Assembly: GCA_022736605.1 (NCBI GenBank)
Contig: DZDB01000120.1
Location: 1 to 5,608 of the forward strand
DNA length: 5,608 bases
DNA from: Sideroxydans lithotrophicus
GTDB taxonomy: Bacteria; Pseudomonadota; Gammaproteobacteria; Burkholderiales; Sulfuriferulaceae
Reading direction: 5' to 3'
Shown: piece by piece, positions 1 to 5,608 of the stretch
How the letters are laid out: each line of letters begins with the position of its first letter
Position numbering within the stretch: position 1 is the stretch's first letter
Program-made: the position numbers and the translations under genes
The notes under the pieces: generated by a model
Database searches by the model: none
What the model saw: the letters and a program-made list of their open reading frames with translations, nothing else
Told to the model about the DNA's origin: nothing

Positions 1-421
1 CAAGCATCGCCGGTGTTACCGCAGTGGCTGATTCGGGGTGGCCTTGCAGCATCATGGTTACCAGCGCACCGGCGCCGAGCGCGGACATCACGGCAGCAAT
101 CAGGATCAGCCCGACCAGATATAGCCCGCCGATGGTCACGAGTTGCGCGCCATGCGATTTGAAACCGGCAAACAGGTGGGCAATTTCCAGTTCTTCGCCC
201 GACTCCACCGCCTGGCAGCCGAGTATCAAACCAGCGGTAAATGCCGGGGCGATCAGCTGAAACAACAGACTGCCGAGCTTTGGGATAATCCCCATCAAAC
301 CCGCCAGCAGAAAAATCGATACGCACAACACGATCCAGATCAGCGGGCTTTGCCGAAATAACGCAAATGCCTGCTTGATCCACAGCCAGCCATGGCTGGC
401 CGGTACCTGATTGATGTCCAA
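1..421 (-). CDS. BPSS1780-family integral membrane protein, N-terminal part (runs off the left edge)
   Basis: The minus-strand frame starting at 421 stays open for 140 codons to the window edge. It begins MDINQVPASHGWLWIKQAFA and contains LGCQAVESGEELEIAHLFAGF at residues 67-87 and GGLYLVG at 98-104, a pattern I recognise from the BPSS1780 family of membrane proteins. Hydrophobic segments lie at about residues 27-45, 50-69 and 93-125, so it should sit in the inner membrane; the remaining part is outside the window. The start is TTG. It is supported by an AGGGAG Shine-Dalgarno six bases upstream and by the conserved MDINQVPA beginning; no ATG fits. It follows thrB by 28 nt on the same strand, so co-transcription is likely. 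The biochemical function of the family is unknown, and nothing here links it to threonine synthesis beyond position. The family call is from memory of its sequence pattern. Confidence 0.82.
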   Translation of the reverse strand, partial: MDINQVPASHGWLWIKQAFALFRQSPLIWIVLCVSIFLLAGLMGIIPKLGSLLFQLIAPAFTAGLILGCQAVESGEELEIAHLFAGFKSHGAQLVTIGGLYLVGLILIAAVMSALGAGALVTMMLQGHPESATAVTPAML

Positions 422-427
422 AATACG

Positions 428-433
428 CTCCCT
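428..433 (-). promoter_or_regulatory. Ribosome binding site that fixes the TTG start of the membrane protein
   Basis: On the minus strand this reads AGGGAG, six bases before the TTG at 421-419. It is the best Shine-Dalgarno match in the 28-nt gap after thrB, and it decides the choice of a non-ATG start. Confidence 0.65.
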
Positions 434-449
434 GATTTCTGATATGTGG

Positions 450-1400
450 TTAAACCCAGAGCCGCTGTAACGCGGACTGGGCAGCGATACGCTGCTGCAG
501 GATGCGCTGAAAGTGGCCCGGGTCTTTAGCGTGCGTCATTTCGCCCGCACGCGGAAAATGCAGGTCATACAAGCGCGACACCCAGAACCGCAACGCCGCC
601 GCGCGCAGCATCACCGGCCAGGCACCGCGCTCGATCGGCGTAAACGGGCGCACCGCGTGATAAGCCTGCAGCAGCGCGAGCGTGCGCTCACTGTCGAGGC
701 TGCCATCGGGCAGCACGCACCAGTCGTTGACAGTAATCGCCACGTCGTACAGCCACACATCGTGGCAGGCAAAATAGAAGTCAATCACGCCCGACAGGCG
801 TTCACCGTCGAACAGCACGTTGTCGCGAAACAGATCGGCGTGAATCACACCGCGCGGTAAATCCTGCAAACGGTGCAGCGCCTGAAAACGGATTTCATCG
901 GCCAGCAATACCGCCGCAGCGCTATCCAGCACCGCTGCCAGTTGCTGCGCCGTGGCTTTCCACCACGCTGTGCCACGCGGATTGTCACGCTGCTGCGGAT
1001 AGGTTTTACCGGCCAGATGAATGTCTGCCAGCACCTCGCCAACCTGCGCGCAATGCGCTGCGTCAGGGTGTTCCAGCGCGCGCCCGGCGAGGCACGACAC
1101 GATGCTGGCAGGCTTGTCGTTCAGCGTCGCCAGCAAGGCATTATCGATATCCGCCAGCGGTTGCGGACACGGCACGCCGTGGCGCGCCAGGTGATCCATC
1201 AGGTTGAGGAAATACGGCAGCTCATCGTGGCGCAGGATTTCAAACAGCGTGAGCACATAGCGCCCATGGCCGGTGGTAAGAAAATAATTGGTATTTTCGA
1301 TGCCCGAGGCAATGCCTTTGAGCTCAACCAGCGTGCCGACGGTGTAGCGCTTGAGCCAGGCTTCGGCCTCGTCGGGTGTAACAGTGGTGAATACAGACAT
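450..1400 (-). CDS. thrB: Homoserine kinase, APH-like (thrB_alt) type
   Basis: This enzyme phosphorylates L-homoserine with ATP to O-phosphohomoserine, the step before threonine synthase, in the cytoplasm. The 316-residue product has the usual family length. It belongs to the choline/aminoglycoside kinase fold, not to the GHMP-type ThrB of E. coli. Visible motifs are the glycine-containing nucleotide loop region GIASGIENTNYF (29-40), the catalytic loop VIHADLFRDN (185-194, catalytic Asp189 and Asn194), and VIDFYFAC (205-212) with the metal-binding Asp207. The start MSVFTTVTPDEAEAWL is the normal family N-terminus, although no clear Shine-Dalgarno precedes it (GCAAACACC before ATG). It lies between the DUF2782 gene (59 nt upstream) and the membrane-protein gene (28 nt downstream), all on the same strand. 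A hairpin in the upstream gap might modulate expression. No missing catalytic residue or frameshift is seen. Confidence 0.95.
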   Translation of the reverse strand: MSVFTTVTPDEAEAWLKRYTVGTLVELKGIASGIENTNYFLTTGHGRYVLTLFEILRHDELPYFLNLMDHLARHGVPCPQPLADIDNALLATLNDKPASIVSCLAGRALEHPDAAHCAQVGEVLADIHLAGKTYPQQRDNPRGTAWWKATAQQLAAVLDSAAAVLLADEIRFQALHRLQDLPRGVIHADLFRDNVLFDGERLSGVIDFYFACHDVWLYDVAITVNDWCVLPDGSLDSERTLALLQAYHAVRPFTPIERGAWPVMLRAAALRFWVSRLYDLHFPRAGEMTHAKDPGHFQRILQQRIAAQSALQRLWV

Positions 1401-1418
1401 GGTGTTTGCAATGAAATC

Positions 1419-1440
1419 GACCCGGTTGAAGCACCGGGTC
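1419..1440 (-). terminator. Perfect 8-bp inverted repeat; possible weak terminator or attenuator between the DUF2782 gene and thrB
   Basis: The arms GACCCGGT and ACCGGGTC pair perfectly around a six-base loop. The hairpin begins 19 nt after the DUF2782 stop codon and ends 18 nt before the thrB ATG. On the minus strand it is followed by GATTTCATT, which is T-rich but not a clean U-tract; on the plus strand no T-run follows. It could end part of the upstream transcripts, protect a 3' end, or affect thrB translation. The inverted repeat is certain; its role is inferred. Confidence 0.45.
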
Positions 1441-1459
1441 AGGGGTTAGAGCGAAGCGC

Positions 1460-1792
1460 TTACCATTGCTTGATGACCCACATAGGCGGGCGCAGGCCAC
1501 TATCGAGACTGCCCTGGCGGATGAAATTACCGTCCCCACGCTGATCGATCAGATAATACGGCTTGCCGATTTTTGGAGTGATTTTCATCATGTAGAGTTT
1601 GCCACGGATGCGGTATTCCTCAACTTTTCCCTCGCTGCGCTGCTGGATGGTGATTTGCGGTTCATCATCACCTGCCATCACGCCAGGCGGAGGCGGCGGC
1701 AAATCGGGCAAGGGTTGCAGGTCTTTTGGCCGGTCCGCAGCAAACGCGGATAACGGCAGCGCGAACAGCAGTGAAACGATGAAACGGCGCAT
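1460..1792 (-). CDS. Small exported DUF2782 protein
   Basis: The 110-residue product starts with a Sec-type signal peptide: the charged MRRF, a hydrophobic stretch, then the likely cleavage site AFA|AD after residue 18. The mature protein would be periplasmic. A proline-rich linker follows (PLPDLPPPPPG, 27-37), then the compact DUF2782 domain at about 45-110 with VEEYRIRGKLY (57-67), ITPKIGKPYYLID (71-83), GDGNF (86-90) and a C-terminal PMWVIKQW. I recognise this pattern as DUF2782, a family of unknown function often found near polA and thrB in proteobacteria. The ATG at 1792 is preferred over upstream in-frame codons because it has AAGGA seven bases upstream and gives a clean signal peptide. 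The longer frame back to 1936 would overlap the LOG gene and spoil the signal sequence. The gene lies 43 nt after the LOG gene and 59 nt before thrB. Confidence 0.88.
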   Translation of the reverse strand: MRRFIVSLLFALPLSAFAADRPKDLQPLPDLPPPPPGVMAGDDEPQITIQQRSEGKVEEYRIRGKLYMMKITPKIGKPYYLIDQRGDGNFIRQGSLDSGLRPPMWVIKQW

Positions 1793-1799
1793 GGTGGCG

Positions 1800-1804
1800 T
1801 CCTT
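1800..1804 (-). promoter_or_regulatory. Ribosome binding site that fixes the DUF2782 start
   Basis: AAGGA on the minus strand, seven bases before the ATG at 1792. It is the clearest Shine-Dalgarno in the window and supports the short form of the gene with a signal peptide. Confidence 0.65.
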
Positions 1805-1835
1805 GAGAAAATGTATCAGCTTTGATTTTAGCAGC

Positions 1836-2564
1836 TTATAGGTATAGCTGGATTTCGCGTTCTTTGGCGGTCGGCGCGAAGCCGCGTTTTTCATAATGGT
1901 CGAAAATCGCGCACACCACGTCTTCCGGCTCATCAATCACCTTGATCAAATCCATGTCCTCGGCGTTGATCATGCCCTCGTCAATCAGCGTGGTTTTAAA
2001 CCATGCCAGCAGACCTGCCCAGAATGGCGTGCCCACCAGAATAATCGGTATTTTGCGGCTTTTGCCAGTCTGCACCAGCGTCAGCGCTTCCATCAATTCG
2101 TCCATCGTACCAAAGCCGCCGGGCATCACCACGTAGGCCGAGGCAAACTTGACGAACATCACCTTGCGCGCAAAAAAGTGGCCGAAACTCTGTGAAATGT
2201 CCTGATAGGGATTGTCGTGCTGCTCGTGCGGCAGCTGGATATTTAGCCCCACGCTGGGTGATTTACCATAAAACGCGCCCTTGTTGGCGGCCTCCATGAT
2301 GCCCGGGCCACCGCCTGAAATGACCGAAAATCCCGCATCGGAGAGCTGCCGCGCAATGCGTTCAGTGAGCAGATAATACGGATGATCGGTGGGCGTGCGC
2401 GCGCTGCCAAACAGGCTCACCGCCGGACGAATGCCGCCCAGCCGTTCGGTCGCCGATACAAACTCTGCCATAATCTCGAACATGCGCCACGACTCGCGGG
2501 CGTTGTAACCGGCGTGTGCGGCCAGTTCCGGGTCGGCAGGCGTGGGCAATTTTTCTTTATGCAT
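1836..2564 (-). CDS. LOG/TIGR00730-family Rossmann-fold protein (probable nucleoside-monophosphate phosphoribohydrolase)
   Basis: The 242-residue product shows the hallmarks of the LOG (lysine-decarboxylase-like) family: SLFGSAR (50-56), SGGGPGIMEAANKGA (83-97), the ARKVMFVKFA segment (132-141), and the active-site motif PGGFGTMDE (148-156). Studied members of the family split nucleoside 5'-monophosphates, including cytokinin riboside monophosphates, into free base and ribose 5-phosphate; the older lysine decarboxylase label is misleading. The true substrate here is unknown. The length suits the longer bacterial LOG form with an N-terminal helical extension (about 1-45). The start at MHKEKLPTPADPELA fits homologues; a longer frame reaches 2858 but lies antisense to polA. 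No Shine-Dalgarno precedes the ATG (CACCCCAAAA), so a leaderless or weakly initiated message is possible. It is divergent from polA and is the first gene of the minus-strand cluster. Confidence 0.9.
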   Translation of the reverse strand: MHKEKLPTPADPELAAHAGYNARESWRMFEIMAEFVSATERLGGIRPAVSLFGSARTPTDHPYYLLTERIARQLSDAGFSVISGGGPGIMEAANKGAFYGKSPSVGLNIQLPHEQHDNPYQDISQSFGHFFARKVMFVKFASAYVVMPGGFGTMDELMEALTLVQTGKSRKIPIILVGTPFWAGLLAWFKTTLIDEGMINAEDMDLIKVIDEPEDVVCAIFDHYEKRGFAPTAKEREIQLYL

Positions 2565-2567
2565 TTT

Positions 2568-2574
2568 TGGGGTG
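2568..2574 (+). promoter_or_regulatory. Probable ribosome binding site for the GTG start of polA
   Basis: TGGGGTG contains a GGGG run ending seven bases before the GTG at 2580. It is a modest Shine-Dalgarno. The alternative in-frame ATG at 2559 has no purine-rich site before it, so the GTG is favoured. Confidence 0.45.
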
Positions 2575-2579
2575 TCCGG

Positions 2580-5300
2580 GTGGCTAAAAAACTGTTGTTG
2601 GTGGATGGATCGTCTTATCTGTATCGGGCGTTCCACGCATTGCCGGATATGCGTAATGCGGCGGGCGAACCGACCAGCGCGATTTATGGCGTGCTGAACA
2701 TGCTGCGGCGCCTGAAAAAAGACTACGACGCCGATTATAGCGCCTGCGTATTTGATGCAAAAGGCAAAACCTTTCGTGATGACTGGTATCCCGACTACAA
2801 GGCCACCCGCCCATCGATGCCAAGCGACCTGGCGCAACAGATTGAGCCGCTGCATCACGCCATCCGCGCGCTGGGCTGGCCGTTGCTGATGGTTGATGGC
2901 GTGGAGGCCGATGACGTCATCGGCACGCTGGCAAAAATGGCCGAAGCCGAAGGCCTGGACACGGTCATTTCAACCGGTGACAAGGACATGGCACAGCTGG
3001 TCAACCCGCACGTCACGCTGATCAACACCATGAGCAATGAAACCCTGGACGAGGCCGCCGTGCTGGCGAAATTCGGCGTGCCGCCAGCGCGCATCGTCGA
3101 TTATCTGGCGCTGGTCGGCGACACCGTGGACAACGTGCCCGGGGTGGAAAAAGTCGGCCCCAAAACCGCCGTCAAACTGCTCTCCGAATACGGCACGCTG
3201 GACAAGCTGATGGCGCACGCCGACGCCGTCAAAGGCAGCGTCGGCGAGAATTTGCGACGCGCACTCGACTGGCTGCCGATGGGCTACAAACTGGTCACGA
3301 TCAAGGCTGACGTGGCGTTGCCGCAAGGCGTGCGCGCGCTGGTCATGGCCGAACCGGATCGCCCTGCACTCACCGAGCTATTCACCCGCTACGGTTTCAA
3401 GACCTGGCTGCGTGAACTCGACAGCCCGCCGCCCGCATCGGCTGCCGAAACCAGCGACGCACCGATGGCCGACCTGTTTGCCGATGCGCCGCTACAGCGC
3501 AATTACGAAACCATCTTGAGCGATGCCCAGCTCGACGCCTGGCTGATGCGCATCGAGCGCGCCGACCTGGTCTGCGTTGATACCGAAACCACCCACCTCG
3601 ACCCGATGCTGGCGCGCATCGTCGGCGTCTCGTTCGCGATTGAAGCGGGTCACGCCGCCTATCTGCCACTGGCGCACAGCGGCCCCGCCGCGCCGCAGCA
3701 ACTCGACCGTGACGCCGCACTGGCGCGTCTCAAACCCTGGCTGGAAAATCCGGCGCAGGCCAAACTCGGCCAGAATCTGAAATACGACATGCACGTGCTG
3801 GCCAATCACGATATCCACCTCAAGGGCGCGGCGCACGACACGCTGTTGCAATCCTACGTGGTCGAATCGCACCAGTCGCGCAACATGGACAGCCTGGCGT
3901 TGCGCCATCTCGGCGTCAAAACCATCTCGTATGCCGAAGTCGCAGGCAAGGGTGCCGCGCACATCGGCTTCGATCAGGTCGACGTGGCGCGCGCCAGCGA
4001 ATACGCCGCCGAGGACGCCGACATCACGCTGCAATTACACCAAGCGATGTACCCACGCATCGCCGCCGACGCCAGACTCGACTATATCTACAGCCAGCTG
4101 GAAATGCCGTTGCTGCCGATTCTGTGGCAGATCGAGCGCAACGGCGTGCTGCTCGATGTAAAGCTGCTCGACGCGCAAAGCCGCGAACTCGGCCACACCA
4201 TGCTGGCACTGGAACAGCAGGCGCACGCCGCCGCCGGACAACCGTTCAACCTCAATTCGCCGAAGCAGATCCAGGAAATCCTGTTCGTGCAGCAGGGCTT
4301 GCCGGTGATCAAGAAAACCCCCGGCGGCGTGCCGTCAACCGATGAAGACGTGCTGAGCCAGCTGGCGCAGGATTACCCGCTGCCCAAGCTGCTGCTTGAA
4401 TACCGCGGCGTCGCCAAGCTCAAATCCACCTACACCGACAAGCTGCCGCGCATGGTCAACCCGAGCACCGGGCGCGTCCACACCAGCTATTCGCAGGCGG
4501 TGGCGGTCACCGGACGGCTGTCAAGCAACGACCCCAATCTGCAAAATATTCCGGTCAAAACCGCCGAGGGTCGGCGCATCCGCGAAGCCTTCATCGCGCC
4601 GCCCGGCAGCCACATCGTGTCGGCGGATTATTCGCAGATCGAATTGCGCATCATGGCGCACCTGTCGGGCGACGCCAGCCTGCTCAAGGCGTTCGCCGAA
4701 GACGCCGACATTCACAGCGCCACCGCCGCCGAAATTTTCGCCATGCCGCTGGCGGAAGTCGGCAGCGAGCAGCGCCGCGTCGCCAAAACCATCAACTTCG
4801 GCCTGATCTACGGCATGTCGGCGTTCGGCCTCGCTGCGCAGCTCAACCTCAGCCGCGCCGCCGCGCAGTCGTACATCGACCGTTACTTTGCACGCTATCC
4901 CGGCGTTGCCGACTACATGCAACGCACCCGTGAACAGGCGCGCGAGCAGGGTTACGTCGAAACCGTATTCGGCCGCCGCCTGTGGCTGCCGGAAATCCGC
5001 AGTCCCAACAAACAGCGCCGCGACGGCGCCGAACGTGCCGCCATCAACGCGCCGATGCAGGGCACCGCCGCCGACCTCATCAAACTCGCCATGATCGCCA
5101 CCCAGGGCTGGCTGGAAAAAGAACAACGCCAGTCCAAACTCATCATGCAGGTGCACGACGAACTGGTGCTGGAAGTGCCGGAAGCCGAACTGGAACAGGT
5201 GCGCGCTTCATTACCCGGCCTGATGTGTAACGTCGCCACGCTGGCAGTGCCGCTCAAAGTTGAACTGGGCGTCGGTTTGAACTGGGAAGCCGCCCACTGA
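2580..5300 (+). CDS. polA: DNA polymerase I, complete three-domain enzyme
   Basis: This 906-residue polymerase fills repair gaps and replaces RNA primers of Okazaki fragments. The 5' nuclease domain (about 1-290) carries LVDGSSYLYRAFHALP (7-22), VFDAKGKTFR (57-66), VEADDVIGTL (109-118), TGDKD (132-136) and LVGDTVDNVPG (178-188). A proline/alanine-rich linker follows (about 281-300). The 3'-5' proofreading domain keeps its acidic residues: Asp334 and Glu336 in DTETTHLD, Asp437 in NMDSL, and Tyr475 and Asp479 in YAAEDAD. The polymerase domain has motif A DYSQIELR (683-690), motif B RRVAKTINFGLIYG (732-745, with Lys736, Phe740, Tyr744) and motif C VHDE (858-861, catalytic Asp860). The GTG start at 2580 gives the typical N-terminus VAKKLLLVDGSS; the ATG at 2559 would add seven unusual residues. 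The gene is divergent from the LOG gene, so its promoter must lie inside or over that gene. No clear terminator follows. Confidence 0.97.
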   Translation: MAKKLLLVDGSSYLYRAFHALPDMRNAAGEPTSAIYGVLNMLRRLKKDYDADYSACVFDAKGKTFRDDWYPDYKATRPSMPSDLAQQIEPLHHAIRALGWPLLMVDGVEADDVIGTLAKMAEAEGLDTVISTGDKDMAQLVNPHVTLINTMSNETLDEAAVLAKFGVPPARIVDYLALVGDTVDNVPGVEKVGPKTAVKLLSEYGTLDKLMAHADAVKGSVGENLRRALDWLPMGYKLVTIKADVALPQGVRALVMAEPDRPALTELFTRYGFKTWLRELDSPPPASAAETSDAPMADLFADAPLQRNYETILSDAQLDAWLMRIERADLVCVDTETTHLDPMLARIVGVSFAIEAGHAAYLPLAHSGPAAPQQLDRDAALARLKPWLENPAQAKLGQNLKYDMHVLANHDIHLKGAAHDTLLQSYVVESHQSRNMDSLALRHLGVKTISYAEVAGKGAAHIGFDQVDVARASEYAAEDADITLQLHQAMYPRIAADARLDYIYSQLEMPLLPILWQIERNGVLLDVKLLDAQSRELGHTMLALEQQAHAAAGQPFNLNSPKQIQEILFVQQGLPVIKKTPGGVPSTDEDVLSQLAQDYPLPKLLLEYRGVAKLKSTYTDKLPRMVNPSTGRVHTSYSQAVAVTGRLSSNDPNLQNIPVKTAEGRRIREAFIAPPGSHIVSADYSQIELRIMAHLSGDASLLKAFAEDADIHSATAAEIFAMPLAEVGSEQRRVAKTINFGLIYGMSAFGLAAQLNLSRAAAQSYIDRYFARYPGVADYMQRTREQAREQGYVETVFGRRLWLPEIRSPNKQRRDGAERAAINAPMQGTAADLIKLAMIATQGWLEKEQRQSKLIMQVHDELVLEVPEAELEQVRASLPGLMCNVATLAVPLKVELGVGLNWEAAH

Positions 5301-5325
5301 TATTCAATTCATTACACCGCCCGTT

Positions 5326-5608
5326 ATGAGTCTGCGAATTACCCACCGGCGTCTGCCGGAGCAGTGGGCTATTTCGCAGCGGCGGCCGCAACCCGCCGAC
5401 CCCGATTTGCTCGTCATTTGCCATGCCCTGACCGAGACGCCAGATGATGCGTCCACGCTGGGCGACTGGGCCGGGCGCCTGGGCATCGACGCCAAAACCA
5501 TTCAGCGCCGGTTCTGCCGCGAAACCGGCATGACATTCGGCCAGTGGCCTCAACCGGCGCGCCTGATCACCGCACTGGAACAGCTCGCCTCCGGCACCAG
5601 GATCGTCG
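5326..5608 (+). CDS. AraC-type helix-turn-helix protein, partial and possibly a decayed remnant (runs off the right edge)
   Basis: The frame opens after an in-frame TGA at 5278-5280, and the first usable start is ATG at 5326, with no Shine-Dalgarno. The 94 visible residues match the start of an AraC/XylS DNA-binding domain: PADPDLLVICHAL (23-35), the first helix-turn-helix TLGDWAGRLGIDAKTIQRRF (44-63), then CRETGMTFGQW (64-74). In most relatives a cupin sensor of some 130-150 residues comes first; here only about 22 residues precede the region. After the tryptophan, relatives usually read WRQQxRL, whereas this one reads WPQPARL (74-80), and the two prolines should disturb that helix. This suggests a truncated, degenerating copy, but a genuine short regulator with the rest outside the window cannot be excluded. 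It lies 25 nt after polA on the same strand and could receive polA read-through. The target genes are unknown. Confidence 0.6.
   Translation, partial: MSLRITHRRLPEQWAISQRRPQPADPDLLVICHALTETPDDASTLGDWAGRLGIDAKTIQRRFCRETGMTFGQWPQPARLITALEQLASGTRIV

Noticed and set aside
24..361. Two overlapping plus-strand frames at the left edge
   Set aside because: They are antisense shadows of the BPSS1780-family membrane-protein gene, which has clear family motifs on the minus strand.
873..1544. Plus-strand open frame of 223 codons antisense to thrB and the DUF2782 gene
   Set aside because: It is rich in Arg, Gln and His, matches no family I know, and mirrors two well-supported genes; long antisense frames are common in GC-rich DNA.
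1805..1855. Terminator or promoter in the gap after the LOG gene
   Set aside because: Only 4-bp AGCT repeats are seen, and the -10-like TAAAAT has no convincing -35, so I cannot support either.
1793..1936. N-terminal extension of the DUF2782 gene up to 1936
   Set aside because: It would overlap the end of the LOG gene by 101 bases, has no family similarity that I can see, and would bury the signal peptide. The ATG at 1792 has a good ribosome binding site.
2382..2579. N-terminal extension of polA from 2382 or from the ATG at 2559
   Set aside because: DNA polymerase I proteins normally begin only a few residues before the LLVDGSSYLYRA motif. The extension is antisense to the LOG gene, and the ATG at 2559 has no ribosome binding site.
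2565..2858. N-terminal extension of the LOG gene up to 2858
   Set aside because: The extra 98 residues are the antisense of the highly conserved polA 5' nuclease coding region, and the normal family N-terminus begins at 2564.
4521..5156. Minus-strand open frame of 211 codons inside polA (and a similar one at 3492-4034)
   Set aside because: Both are antisense to conserved polymerase and exonuclease motifs and have no recognisable domains.
5301..5345. Possible terminator after polA using AATTC and GAATT
   Set aside because: The arms are only five bases long with a 24-base loop and no T-run, so this is not a credible terminator.
5254..5553. Minus-strand frames opposite the AraC-like region
   Set aside because: The plus strand gives a recognisable helix-turn-helix; the opposite strand gives low-complexity sequence with no motif.

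Overview
The window looks like ordinary chromosomal housekeeping DNA of a betaproteobacterium. The GC content is fairly high. The homoserine kinase is of the aminoglycoside-phosphotransferase-like (thrB_alt) type, and next to it lie a BPSS1780-family membrane protein and a DUF2782 protein; this neighbourhood is typical of Betaproteobacteria. A lineage such as Nitrosomonadales/Gallionellales is possible but is only an inference. I see no insertion sequences, tRNA or rRNA genes, CRISPR arrays or phage genes.

Layout. Positions 1-2564 hold four minus-strand genes, read from right to left: a LOG/TIGR00730 Rossmann-fold protein (2564-1836), a small exported DUF2782 protein (1792-1460), homoserine kinase thrB (1400-450), and the N-terminal 140 residues of a BPSS1780-family membrane protein (421 to the left edge). 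The gaps are 43, 59 and 28 nt, so one polycistronic unit is plausible. A perfect 8-bp hairpin in the 59-nt gap could attenuate or separate thrB. Positions 2580-5300 on the plus strand encode DNA polymerase I (polA), complete, with all three enzymatic domains and their catalytic residues intact. Only 15 nt separate the divergent start codons of the LOG gene and polA. Just 25 nt after polA, at 5326, a plus-strand frame begins that encodes an AraC-type helix-turn-helix without the usual sensor domain in front. It runs off the right edge and carries two prolines in a normally helical motif, so it may be a decaying fragment.

How the genes work together. They do not form one pathway. ThrB commits homoserine to threonine, PolA does repair and Okazaki-fragment processing, and the LOG protein probably hydrolyses nucleoside monophosphates. 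The DUF2782 and BPSS1780 proteins are conserved but uncharacterised envelope proteins. No stretch over 300 bases lacks a gene. I found no convincing new system; the points worth a second look are the compact divergent start region, the intergenic hairpin and the AraC-like fragment.
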